Under the pieces are notes generated by a model that was given only the letters and a program-made list of their open reading frames with translations, was not told the origin of the DNA and did no database searches. Source: Opitutales bacterium (lineage in GTDB: Bacteria > Verrucomicrobiota > Verrucomicrobiia > Opitutales > Opitutaceae). From it: a stretch of 64,000 bases of DNA. The position numbers were made by a program, and so were the translations under genes. Position 1 is the stretch's first letter. Each line of letters opens with the position of its first letter. Below are positions 10,764-20,219 of the stretch, in pieces. Location of the stretch: positions 1 through 64,000 of the forward strand of contig JABITN010000045.1 of NCBI GenBank assembly GCA_018700525.1, read 5' to 3'.

Positions 10764-11816
10764 ATGCTCATTCCGTTGCTTAACCGTGCCCCAAAGGCTG
10801 GGCACTCGCTCGTTGCTATAGGATCAATTTTCGCATTATTACAATTCGCTCGTGCGGTCGATCCCGCCTTAAGCGGTCTTCAAACCACGATCCAAAAAGT
10901 CTACCAAGAACATTCGAACGCTGTCGTCAGGGTAAAAGTCGCCACTGAAAAGCAAACCGGTAGTGGAGAGCCTAAAGTTGTATTACGCGTTTTCTCCGGC
11001 TTCTTCATTAGCGATAAAGGTCAGGTATTGACCAGCTATATGCCTCCAAGCGAAACGACCCGCGTCTGGATCGAGCAAAACGGCATTTCATACCTCGCCG
11101 ATATATTAGGAGCGGACGCTCGAACGAACATCGCCTTGCTGCAAATCATCAATCTACCAAAATCCTTCGATTTCATAGAACTCGTAGAGAACAAAACTCC
11201 TCAATCAGTCGGATCATTCGCTTTTGCGATCACAAGTCCGCTCGACTTCGACCCAACGCCCAAATTCGGCCTAGTCACCGGATTCGAAAGCCATTTCGCC
11301 GAAGTCGAATTTCCCTTCACCTACACCCGGCTCAGTATTCCGATCGGACCCGCCGAAGGAGGATCTCCCGCCTTCGATGCAGACAACGAGTTGATTGGTA
11401 TCGTCATGGCAACATTACCCGAAGTGAACTCCTCGTACATCATTCCAACCAAAGCACTTTCTCGGATAACCAACCAACTCAAAGAATATCAGAAAGTAAG
11501 ATACGGAGTCATACCAATCGCTTTCGAAGAAAAAGCCGATAGCTACAATCAAAGTAAACGCGTCCTAATAAAAAGCATCGTCCCTGGCAGTCCCGCAGAC
11601 CGTAGTGGGCTTCGTCCCAAAGATATCCTCCTCAGTCTAGATGACACCCCTGCCGACAGTCTCAACGAGGTACGGAATCAAATTTTCATCAAGAACCCTG
11701 GAGACTTCATATTATTCAAGGTGAAACGCGACGACAAAGAACTCGAATTTGCGATTCTCCTGGAGCCTCAAGAAGACCATATCCAATCAACGGATACTCA
11801 AGGTGTTTCGAAGTAG
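10764..11816 (+). CDS. HtrA/DegS-like trypsin-fold + PDZ protein with degenerate catalytic motifs
   Basis: GFFISDKGQVLTSYMPP...DARTNIALLQI...GPAEGGSPAFDADNELIGIV...PDZ (VPGSPADRSGLRPKDILLSLDD). Confidence 0.85.
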   Translation: MLIPLLNRAPKAGHSLVAIGSIFALLQFARAVDPALSGLQTTIQKVYQEHSNAVVRVKVATEKQTGSGEPKVVLRVFSGFFISDKGQVLTSYMPPSETTRVWIEQNGISYLADILGADARTNIALLQIINLPKSFDFIELVENKTPQSVGSFAFAITSPLDFDPTPKFGLVTGFESHFAEVEFPFTYTRLSIPIGPAEGGSPAFDADNELIGIVMATLPEVNSSYIIPTKALSRITNQLKEYQKVRYGVIPIAFEEKADSYNQSKRVLIKSIVPGSPADRSGLRPKDILLSLDDTPADSLNEVRNQIFIKNPGDFILFKVKRDDKELEFAILLEPQEDHIQSTDTQGVSK

Positions 11817-11830
11817 CGATAGTCAGCCTT

Positions 11831-12250
11831 ATGGCAATCTTTCAAACCGAAATCAAAGTCCACACAAGCGGACAAGGCACCTACGAAGTTTCGGACAAAG
11901 CGCATAACGCGCTCAGCGTTTCAGGACTGCAAAACGGAACGCTGTCCATCTTCTGCCGCCACACAAGCTGCAGCCTCGTTCTGATGGAAAACGCTGACGC
12001 TTCCGCTCGAAGCGACTTGGAGGCCTACATGGGACGCCTAGTCCCTGAAAACGATCCACTTTTCACTCACACTTACGAAGGCCCCGATGACATGCCAAGT
12101 CACATAAAAATGGCTTTGACGCGCAGTTCTGAAACGATTCCTTTCTCCGACTCCCAATTACTTCTCGGAACCTGGCAAGGTCTATTCCTATGGGAGCATC
12201 GCTATCAACCGCACACGCGTTCGCTTATAATCACTCTAACAGGAGAATAA
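11831..12250 (+). CDS. YjbQ/UPF0047 family protein
   Basis: NGTLSIFCRHTSCSLVLMENADASARSDLEAY...LGTWQGLFLWEHR. Confidence 0.93.
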   Translation: MAIFQTEIKVHTSGQGTYEVSDKAHNALSVSGLQNGTLSIFCRHTSCSLVLMENADASARSDLEAYMGRLVPENDPLFTHTYEGPDDMPSHIKMALTRSSETIPFSDSQLLLGTWQGLFLWEHRYQPHTRSLIITLTGE

Positions 12251-12290
12251 GCTTCCGAGCCCCGAAGGCCGGTTTCAGCTCCCAAATAAA

Positions 12291-12322
12291 AACAGGCCTC
12301 TCCCTTTCGGGAGTGGCCTGTT
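12291..12322. terminator. Bidirectional intrinsic terminator between convergent genes
   Basis: AACAGGCCTCTCCC-TTTC-GGGAGTGGCCTGTT inverted repeat with flanking A/T runs. Confidence 0.85.
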
Positions 12323-12349
12323 AAAATTCAATTTAAGCGATAACGCTGT

Positions 12350-13885
12350 CTATTGATTACGGAAAGCATCCATATCGATTCCGACTTCCGTCATACGCTC
12401 TTGGGAGAAGACATCTTCGAAATCCGCATCTTCGCTAGGCAAGATTTTAGCCGTGATGAAGATCAGCAAATTCATCTTACTACCTTCCTTATCCTTATGT
12501 CGGAATGCAGCACCGATTCCTGGAATCTTGGAAAGAAAAGGCACCTTGCTTAGCTCTTCTACCCCGCTAGCTTGCATCAACCCGCCAATCCCCATAGTGT
12601 ACCCATCTTGCAATGCGATCTGAGTCTCTGTACGCCGCGTCGAAATGATCGGGATACTTGCTCCACTAGCTCCACCGAATTCACGTTCGCCCGTACGACT
12701 ACTAACTTCAGGAATAACGCGCAAAGTGATAAGGCCCTGATTGTTGACCGAAGGTTTAACTTTAAGGTTTACACCAATGTCCTTATATTCAAACCCGCTA
12801 ATCTCAAACGTTCCTCGCTCGTCGTTATACTGGTAATTCGGAATCGGGAACTGCTCCCCGATCGAAATTGTAGCTTCCTGGTTGTTCAAAGTCACAACCG
12901 TTGGGTGAGATACCAAACGACTGTTACCCTGTTGCTTCAACGCTCTGAAGATGAATCCAATTTGGCTCGAATTGAAAACAGCATTGGTCATCTTGGTCAA
13001 ATCTCCATTGCGAACCAACGAACTCAAATCTCTGACCGCACTCTGCTGAAGCAAGAGATCTTTTTCGGTTGTAGTCATTCCTTGGCGACCCTCAATATCC
13101 GTAAACTGATGGCTTAGTTGATCAGTGCTAATTTCCAAATTATCCAAACTATTCCAGCGAACACCAATCTTGGATACATCCTGGTTCGTAACTTCGACGA
13201 ACCGCGTTTCAATCATAACCTGCAAGGTAGGTTTATCCAGACGTTCCACCACCTCGCGAATTGCGCCCATCCGAGACTGGCGTTCCGTTACGATCAATCC
13301 ATTCGTCCGAGCATCGATCTGTACGCGGCCACCTTTTTCAGCGTCAACCATACTTGTGACCGTACCCGCAATCTGACCAGCCTCCGCATAGTTCAGCATA
13401 AAGATATCCGTAACCGGAGGTTCGAAATTAAGAGTATCATTTGAAATGACATTTATGATATTTCCTTCTTCTACGTAAGTAAATCCGATTGGATCCAACA
13501 CTACATTAAAAATCTGCCTCCAGGAAACCTCACGTAATTTAATCGAAATCGTTCCTTGCAAACTTTCAGGTATTACGATGTTCAACATATATAAATCAGC
13601 GACATTTCGCAGAACCGTTCGAATTTCTTCGTTCGGAAAGTCCACGGAAATCATATCCGATTCTCCCAAAGAGAGCTCATTGCCCAACGGAGAACTGCCA
13701 GACGGATCGCTTCTAGATTCGTCGCTTCCGTTCGACGACTCGCTAATCAAAACGGAATCATCGAACTGCTTGCCAACATTGCCCCGGCTCGAAGGGTCAA
13801 AGCTTACGTTATTCTGGCCGAATGCCGCAAGACTCAAGCATCCAATCAAGACAGTAGTTATCTTTATTCTTATTGTTCTGCTCAT
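12350..13885 (-). CDS. pilQ: Type IV pilus/type II secretion secretin (PilQ/GspD-like)
   Basis: Secretin domain: VSHPTVVTLNNQEATISIGEQFPIPNYQ...GVNLKVKPSVNNQGLITLRVIPEVS; end of pilM-N-O operon. Confidence 0.88.
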   Translation of the reverse strand: MSRTIRIKITTVLIGCLSLAAFGQNNVSFDPSSRGNVGKQFDDSVLISESSNGSDESRSDPSGSSPLGNELSLGESDMISVDFPNEEIRTVLRNVADLYMLNIVIPESLQGTISIKLREVSWRQIFNVVLDPIGFTYVEEGNIINVISNDTLNFEPPVTDIFMLNYAEAGQIAGTVTSMVDAEKGGRVQIDARTNGLIVTERQSRMGAIREVVERLDKPTLQVMIETRFVEVTNQDVSKIGVRWNSLDNLEISTDQLSHQFTDIEGRQGMTTTEKDLLLQQSAVRDLSSLVRNGDLTKMTNAVFNSSQIGFIFRALKQQGNSRLVSHPTVVTLNNQEATISIGEQFPIPNYQYNDERGTFEISGFEYKDIGVNLKVKPSVNNQGLITLRVIPEVSSRTGEREFGGASGASIPIISTRRTETQIALQDGYTMGIGGLMQASGVEELSKVPFLSKIPGIGAAFRHKDKEGSKMNLLIFITAKILPSEDADFEDVFSQERMTEVGIDMDAFRNQ

Positions 13886-13889
13886 ATGT

Positions 13890-14360
13890 CTACTTTAGTT
13901 TGATTGCCACTTCAGCATCCCCGAGCCGTAGGCTATACCCGTTACGCAGGACGTTCACTATTTCCAAATTGTATTCTATATTCTGATACCTTACGGGAAC
14001 AGATTCACCCGACTTCACCCTAATTTCCTTAAATATCAGGTAATACGCTCCTCCTACAGCAAAAATCCCAGTCGGTTTAATATTCTTGGCGAGAATCGGC
14101 ATCAACTCCTGAGCGGAAAGGCTTTCGTCAACTTCAACAATCGCTTCCTCCACAACCTTCCGAGTTACCGAGAACGGATCTCCCACCAAAACAATCGCCT
14201 CTTCCGTCAACGGAATAATAATCCGATCCAAAAGCTTTTTCGACAATTCGATTTTCTCTTTACGTTCATCCGGAGACTTAACCGCCGAATAGCCAATCGA
14301 TGCCGGCATCAAGATAATCGCGAAAGCAAGGAAGCCTTTAAAGTTTTTCGAAAACCTCAT
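13890..14360 (-). CDS. Small exported protein in PilP position
   Basis: Signal peptide; lies between pilO-like and pilQ genes with tight spacing. Confidence 0.5.
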   Translation of the reverse strand: MRFSKNFKGFLAFAIILMPASIGYSAVKSPDERKEKIELSKKLLDRIIIPLTEEAIVLVGDPFSVTRKVVEEAIVEVDESLSAQELMPILAKNIKPTGIFAVGGAYYLIFKEIRVKSGESVPVRYQNIEYNLEIVNVLRNGYSLRLGDAEVAIKLK

Positions 14361-14953
14361 GATGATGCATTCCTTCCCAAAATCAGTAGAGACATGTCCA
14401 TCGAGAGTTTAGAGGAATCAGTGCCCGTACCTTTAGATACACGAAACTTCTCTAACCGATAGAACGAGGGCCCACCTTCAAGCTTCCGCATCAGATCTAC
14501 CAATTGCATATACTCGCCGATCGCCGTCATATGATATCGTATTTTCTGATACGCATCTTTTGTTGGCTTAGGCATTCGCTTCTTTTTGTTTGACCGAACT
14601 TCGTCTTCGCTCACATCAAATTGCTTCAAACCGCTAATTCTCACTCCCGTATCCGCTTCGATATTGAAGAAGTAATTATAATTTTTGGCCAACTCTTGGG
14701 AATCGAAAAGCCGGGCATCGAGTTGCTCTATGCTATCCTCGACAACTGCTAGATCTTCCTCCAACCTCCAGCTATTCTTCATATTCTTCAAGATCGTCGA
14801 CATTCGAATATCAAGCTGCTCGATCTCGGAATCCAAATTCGCTTTTTTGTCTAAATGAAACAAGAAGACCAAGGTGCACACCAAGAATACAACGCTCGAA
14901 ATCGAGAGTATCACCTTCTTCCTTACAAAATCTAAAATCGCTTCAATTTTCAT
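14357..14953 (-). CDS. PilO-like type IV pilus inner-membrane protein
   Basis: N-terminal TM, coiled coil, context. Confidence 0.6.
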   Translation of the reverse strand: MKIEAILDFVRKKVILSISSVVFLVCTLVFLFHLDKKANLDSEIEQLDIRMSTILKNMKNSWRLEEDLAVVEDSIEQLDARLFDSQELAKNYNYFFNIEADTGVRISGLKQFDVSEDEVRSNKKKRMPKPTKDAYQKIRYHMTAIGEYMQLVDLMRKLEGGPSFYRLEKFRVSKGTGTDSSKLSMDMSLLILGRNASS

Positions 14954-14955
14954 CG

Positions 14956-15576
14956 CTAGGACCTCTTTTTGGTTTTGTCCGTTTCATCCGATCGGGTTGC
15001 CTCTAAGTGGAATTTTATCTGATCGGTTCCTGGCTGACGCTCAACCGAAACCTGGGTAAACTCATCGTACCACTCGCTCAGTAATTCGATACCTTTAAGT
15101 CTCTCCATATATTCCTTAAGCAACGAATCCGTCTCTTCGTTCGCCACAACAAAACCATGCAATACGGTTTTCCCTTCGGTATACTCCACACTCGAAAGCG
15201 ACATATCCGGCATTAAGCTTTTACCGACATAAATCAGCATATCACTTGCGATCATTTGATCGCTTTCGAACGTATTGAGTTCATCAATTCGACGAACTTT
15301 TTCGGTGAAATTGTTATTCATCCCGATCGCCTTCGCATGCACACCTTGCCTCGCGGCAATCTCCACATTCACCGCCTCGATCTTCTGCTCAACCGATACG
15401 ATACTGTATTCATGAAAGCCTAATCGCATTAGGCTCATAACCGCTAGGCTCAAAGCAAGTGACGAAACGAAAAAACTTGTCCTAACCGTCTTGACGTCAG
15501 GCAAAGCATTCGTATCCCTAAAATCAGGACGCCAGCTATACTCCCTGACCTCTACTCTTTCCCCAAAAAATTTCAT
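14956..15576 (-). CDS. PilN-like protein
   Basis: Single TM then coiled coil; start trimmed to MKFFGERVE; start overlaps end of pilM-like gene. Confidence 0.6.
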   Translation of the reverse strand: MKFFGERVEVREYSWRPDFRDTNALPDVKTVRTSFFVSSLALSLAVMSLMRLGFHEYSIVSVEQKIEAVNVEIAARQGVHAKAIGMNNNFTEKVRRIDELNTFESDQMIASDMLIYVGKSLMPDMSLSSVEYTEGKTVLHGFVVANEETDSLLKEYMERLKGIELLSEWYDEFTQVSVERQPGTDQIKFHLEATRSDETDKTKKRS

Positions 15577-16610
15577 TAAGCGGCAACTTCCTCTTTTTTG
15601 AAGTTGCACAAGGAAGCCAATTGCCCTAGCCAAGAAATATCTAAACGCTCGATCAACGAATCGTCAGCACCTTTAATATCGTTGGCTTTCAACCATTCGC
15701 TTAGATCCAAGCTAAATGGATTCAGGTTCAACAAACTTCCTACGCTACCCTCGAGCCAATCCATAGAGGTCACCCGATTCGAACAATGTATCCAGCTAAC
15801 CGACTGCCCTGTTTGAACTTCGTAAAACCCAATCGACGATTGGAGTTCGCGCATCAGTCTTCGCAGTATCTTACGCGATATTGAGCTAAAATCGAAATCT
15901 CGGGAAGAAAGCAATTTGTAAGCTGCGTTTTCATCTTTCAAATTCAGCTCTCCCTTGAGGGCGAACGCGATATCCTCCGAACCGGTTTCGATTCGACGAG
16001 ACATCTCAATGCCTTTCGGTCCTACGATTACTGTATTTGAAAACGTTTTTTCGATTTCTAAAAAAAGGGAGGGAGCCTCAGAACCCTCCTGAATCAAAGC
16101 ATCCTGCAATGAACCAATCGTACCGATCGTTCCCAATTCGATCCTATTAGGATAGATTCCGTGCTCGAGCATTTGATTTTGCAAATTCACAATATCAACG
16201 TTCGGAACGCCACAGACAATGACCTCCTTATTATTATAATTGGAGGGATCGATTTCCTCGCCAGTCGCCGGCGATAGGCAATGAACCGAGAGCTCAACTG
16301 GAACGTCGCTAAAGCTCTCGCCGAGAGTCTTAAAAACGAAATCCGCTTCAGTTCCTTTCGGAGCATCGATCGTAATCTGCCGAATGACTCGACGTTCCGG
16401 ATAAACGACGCAGGCTCCACTAAGATAGCCATTTACTTTTACGCCAGCGAGTTTTCGAACTGCCGCCGCGATTACCCTGACATCGTTTCCGAGAGGAATT
16501 TCCTCGATGGATTCAATGGCGATGGGAGACGTGTAAGAACTTACACGAACGACTCTAATGCAGGTCGGTCGATACTCTATGATATAATCTTTCTTGCTTG
16601 AGGAAATCAT
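15576..16610 (-). CDS. PilM-like actin-fold ATPase
   Basis: First gene of the M-N-O-Q order; SSKKDYIIEYRPTCIRVVRVSS..., SLFLEIEKTFSNTVIVG, ELQSSIGFYEVQTG. Confidence 0.65.
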   Translation of the reverse strand: MISSSKKDYIIEYRPTCIRVVRVSSYTSPIAIESIEEIPLGNDVRVIAAAVRKLAGVKVNGYLSGACVVYPERRVIRQITIDAPKGTEADFVFKTLGESFSDVPVELSVHCLSPATGEEIDPSNYNNKEVIVCGVPNVDIVNLQNQMLEHGIYPNRIELGTIGTIGSLQDALIQEGSEAPSLFLEIEKTFSNTVIVGPKGIEMSRRIETGSEDIAFALKGELNLKDENAAYKLLSSRDFDFSSISRKILRRLMRELQSSIGFYEVQTGQSVSWIHCSNRVTSMDWLEGSVGSLLNLNPFSLDLSEWLKANDIKGADDSLIERLDISWLGQLASLCNFKKEEVAA

Positions 16611-16947
16611 GACTGGATTCCCTAGGCGAATAGGCGCCCCAATGGGATGCTAATCGTATCGACTGACTTAGGCCTTAACTGAGCTCTTTAGAGGGAACTT
16701 ATTTGAAAACCGAATCAATAGCCATAGTGGCATGGGCGTTATCCTCCCTAAGAAAACCGCTCGTACCGATAGCCCTACCTAATCCGCCTGGAGCCTTGAG
16801 CTCATGACTCAAAGAAGTTTCCAACCCTAAGCCCCAAAGCTTGTAGCGATTGAGACCTCTAGTCAACTTATCGGCTTTTATTTTAAGGGAGACTCAAACT
16901 GATCAACAATGCCGCTAACCCCACGAAGTTGAATACTAGCCAATAAA

Positions 16948-16976
16948 AAAGCTCGGACTGAAATAGTCCGAGCTTT
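16948..16976. terminator. Intrinsic terminator
   Basis: AAAGCTCGGACT-GAAAT-AGTCCGAGCTTT perfect 12-bp stem. Confidence 0.85.
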
Positions 16977-17061
16977 CGCAAAATTACTTTCGCATCTTAT
17001 GGCGATAGTTGACGATGCGGCAATTACCGCAATCGCCACGCGTCTATGAGTCGCAGCTGCT

Positions 17062-17157
17062 CTACCAAGCCTTCTTCTTGTGACGATTCGATTTCAAACG
17101 CTTGCGGCGCTTGTGTTTCGACATCTTAAGACGGCGTTTTTTCTTTAGATTACCCAT
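17062..17157 (-). CDS. 31-aa AURKAIP1/COX24-domain (bS22-like) small basic ribosomal protein
   Basis: Not in ORF track; minus translation [31 protein letters not shown] matches the compact KKRRxKMxKHKRRKxLKxxRxKK signature. Confidence 0.8.
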   Translation of the reverse strand: MGNLKKKRRLKMSKHKRRKRLKSNRHKKKAW

Positions 17158-17262
17158 AGGTTGGTGTCTTCAAATTTTTAGAAAAGCACGGAAACGTGAT
17201 GAGTCCATGCTCCTCTGTAAAGAAGATTCTACCGAATATTTTCACAAGCTTAAAAAATAGCC

Positions 17263-18075
17263 CTAACCACGCGGGCCACGGTGTCGCTCCAAAAATTTCA
17301 ATAGCACTTCGAAACCTCTTGGCAACGGAGCGAATACGCCCGGAAGCTCTTGATCGGGGACCTTGAATTCCACTGAAACCAAGTGGGCAGCCAATTGATC
17401 GTAGATCGGCTCCTCAGTCCCCTTGTTTTGACGATAGCCTCTCTTGATCATCGAGAGGAAAATTCGCTCCCCTTTCGAATAGAGATCCTCACCAACGATC
17501 TGCAGGTCTCTTTCGGAAGCGTGAAGCCGCAGCTGATGCATACGGAAATCGCTCGTATCCGCTTCCCACAACTGATACCGCTTAAAGCTCCTCAAATAGC
17601 GAAATCGCGTTTCGCACTTCTTTCCCGTTTTGTGAGAGACGAGCATTCGCTCTTGGTTCGAATGCTGAGCAAGAGGCAAATCGCAGAAGCGCTCACGCTC
17701 ATCCGACTCGGTCGTCGCCAAAAAATGATATTTAAATACGATTTGCCGGGACCCAAACGCATTTCGCAAGATTTCCTCCCATTCGACAGTTTTCGCGAAT
17801 ATCAATGCCCCGCTTAACTCAGCATCAAGCTTGAACACTCGAAACAGCCCCTCTAGCCCCAATGCCTTCAGCTGAGGCTTTTCATTGAGAATCTCACGAC
17901 GCAATGCCATCGAGATATCAGGCGTTCCCAAGGTCCAATCGTGACGAAAGCACGCAATGCCCGCAGGCTTATTGATGGCGAAATATCCAGGGTTATTCAC
18001 CAACAAAGGAAACTTTACCGGACGCTCTCCCAGATAACGCTCGGGAAACGAAATGAATGGCACTGATTTATACAT
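17263..18075 (-). CDS. RluA-family pseudouridine synthase-like protein
   Basis: YFAINKPAGIACF, RVFKLDAELSGALIFAKT (variant of HRLDxxTSG), FRMHQLRLHASERDLQIVGEDLY. Confidence 0.8.
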   Translation of the reverse strand: MYKSVPFISFPERYLGERPVKFPLLVNNPGYFAINKPAGIACFRHDWTLGTPDISMALRREILNEKPQLKALGLEGLFRVFKLDAELSGALIFAKTVEWEEILRNAFGSRQIVFKYHFLATTESDERERFCDLPLAQHSNQERMLVSHKTGKKCETRFRYLRSFKRYQLWEADTSDFRMHQLRLHASERDLQIVGEDLYSKGERIFLSMIKRGYRQNKGTEEPIYDQLAAHLVSVEFKVPDQELPGVFAPLPRGFEVLLKFLERHRGPRG

Positions 18076-18088
18076 GACAGATGAAACG

Positions 18089-18120
18089 AAAAAAGCTCCC
18101 ATCGCCTAAACGCTGGGAGC
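18089..18120 (-). terminator. Intrinsic terminator downstream of rpsT
   Basis: Minus strand GCTCCCA...TGGGAGC stem followed by TTTTTT. Confidence 0.75.
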
Positions 18121-18146
18121 CAAAAGTGTTAAAAGGGAATACGAAC

Positions 18147-18404
18147 TTACGCAGCGATCAATTTGGCCATCGCCGCCTTGGTACGGTTTGCCTTATTGTT
18201 ATGCACAAGATGTGTCTTAGCTGCTCTGTCCATTGCTGAAACGTACTGGCCTGCAGCCACTTTAAGCGCCTCTTTGTCATCTCCAGCCGCGAGCGCTTCA
18301 ACCTTCTTGGCCAGCGTCTTCAAACGGCTCTTACGCGAGCGATTGTGAAAAGTACGTGCGATCGTTTTGCGGTTGTTCTTCTGTGCTGACTTCGTGTTTG
18401 CCAT
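18147..18404 (-). CDS. rpsT: 30S ribosomal protein S20
   Basis: MANTKSAQKNNRKTIARTFHNRSRKSRLKTLAKK...; annotated ORF starts too far upstream. Confidence 0.95.
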   Translation of the reverse strand: MANTKSAQKNNRKTIARTFHNRSRKSRLKTLAKKVEALAAGDDKEALKVAAGQYVSAMDRAAKTHLVHNNKANRTKAAMAKLIAA

Positions 18405-18529
18405 AAGAGGGGCGGATATTCCGTCAAATTCGGAGCATGTCAAGGCATTAAGAGAAGATAATCGGGGCAATGACTCAAAGCGGGAAATCGCCGAAGCCAA
18501 GTCAGAAGTGCTTGAGAAATCGAGGCACT

Positions 18530-18999
18530 CACTCGCACCTCTCAGCTCTCGCCAACGCCCTATCGACATCGTCCCGCCATCCTCCTTGCTCTTTAAATTT
18601 ACATCGTAGTGGATGGCCGCATTTCCGACCAACGTAATATTCCCCCCACAACCGCACCGGATACATTACCGTTGCCAACCACTTTCACATCTGTGTTCGG
18701 AGCGTAGACGATTCACGCGAAATTCCCGTTGCCAGCCCTTTTTGATAGATTGAGAGCTTCCTGCAGTAGCCAACCGAAGTCCATCCCGTCCAATCGTCGG
18801 TGTTGATGGCATCCATCCCTTCTTCCAATCCCGCTTCGGCCAAATTCATGGCTCTCTGCATCAGAAAGGTCTTTTGAGATAGCTTCAATTCCATAAGCGT
18901 CATCTTCAAGTAACCGCCGACAACGGCAGCTGCAACCAACGTAATCCCTACTGTCGCCAGCAAAACGGAACCTTCCTTCGATCTAATTGATTGTCTCAT
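18530..18999 (-). pseudogene. PilX-like minor pilin/assembly gene remnant (N- and C-terminal pieces in three frames)
   Basis: N-term GSVLLATVGITLVAAAVVGGYLKMTLMELKLSQKTFLMQRAMNLAEAGLEE; C-term IVYAPNTDVKVVGNGNVSGAVVGG and GGNITLVGNAAIHYDVNLKSKEDGGTMSIGRWREL in other frames. Confidence 0.7.
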
Positions 19000-19017
19000 A
19001 TTACTAACGCTCTTCCC

Positions 19018-19566
19018 TCAAGTGCTCACCCGACGATTCCGCAGAATAAACCGAGCAGAAATAATTTCATCCGTATTGCTCAAATTGAGAACTTTCTTTC
19101 GCAAAATCGCCTCGATCTGAACCTCTTTAACCGATAGAAGATTCGTAGTGGAATTTCTGGTTAAATCGAAAAAGGAAAGGCCAAATCGATTCACGTTTCT
19201 CAGCAAAACCGTACTTGCTCCATCGTACGTACGAATCACCTTATCCGCGACGTCATCGAAAACATAATTAACCGTCACCCTTTTATTAGACGCGGCATAT
19301 GCTGTGAAAGTAAACGTTCCGCTATTCGAGACCGACACATCATCGGCCATTCTGACATCGGAAGCGAAAATGTCCAAAGTGCGACGACAGCTCCCGCTCA
19401 TATCCACGTAATTTCCAAGACTCACCGAACTGCGAGCCCACAAGTTTACGCTCATCGTAGCTCCCACCAGAACAATCCCTCCAATCCCAATAGCAAGCAA
19501 CAGCTCCATCAGGGAAAATCCCGATTTATCGGATCGCGAAAATTTACTTCGTTTATTCATCACCAT
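19018..19566 (-). CDS. PilW-like prepilin-type minor pilin
   Basis: SGFSLMELLLAIGIGGIVLVGATMSVNLWARSS prepilin N-terminus. Confidence 0.8.
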   Translation of the reverse strand: MVMNKRSKFSRSDKSGFSLMELLLAIGIGGIVLVGATMSVNLWARSSVSLGNYVDMSGSCRRTLDIFASDVRMADDVSVSNSGTFTFTAYAASNKRVTVNYVFDDVADKVIRTYDGASTVLLRNVNRFGLSFFDLTRNSTTNLLSVKEVQIEAILRKKVLNLSNTDEIISARFILRNRRVST

Positions 19567-19593
19567 ACCCTAGTCCTAGAAGGAGCGATAGTA

Positions 19594-20033
19594 TTAGTCA
19601 TAGAGCCCATTCTTGGCAATTAAAGTGATATATTCGCGAGAATGAGACAGGCCCCCATTATCCGTCCAAGCCACCTGCATCGTAACGCGGCGCTGAGTTG
19701 CTGAACGCATCGAAATAATTCGCTTCACCGTATAGCACGTCGAATATGTATCGGTAAACGAACTTTGAGGCACGTAATTAGCTTCACCATCCAATGCTAC
19801 CAGAGTCATCCAATCATAGGCACGCAAATCCTCAACTTCACTCTTTAAAATCTGAGAGGCTCGCGTTTCGTCGCGAGAAGCTTTCACAAGACGCTTACCA
19901 TAAAGCAAAGCGCCAAAACCGCCTCCAAAACAATCAGCAGCAAAAAAGTCTACATCATCACTTCAACCAAAGTGAACCCAGCCTTGGAAGCTGGCCGGTC
20001 CAGTCCTTTAAGGTCGAAATGTAACGTTCCAGA
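19594..20033 (-). pseudogene. PilV-like minor pilin, TAG (19950-19952) plus frameshift
   Basis: KAGFTLVEVMM*TFLLLIVLEAVLALCF in one frame then LYGKRLVKASRDETRASQILKSEVEDLRAYDWM in another. Confidence 0.7.
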
Positions 20034-20219
20034 ATGAATACTGCTCATCGATTAAATCCAACTAAACGCGTCATCGCCCGGTGACTCCGAGCCTTCACGA
20101 ATCGACCAATATTAAGCCAAGGAAACACTAAGTCCTCAGATTCAGTGCTCTACACCCCTTCCAAAGGAAAAGAACCTGCTCGGCATCGGATGATTTACCC
20201 CAAAATATATCGAAATCTA

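Noticed and set aside
12572-13117. 181-aa plus-strand ORF
   Set aside because: Antisense to the secretin gene; no coherent protein features.
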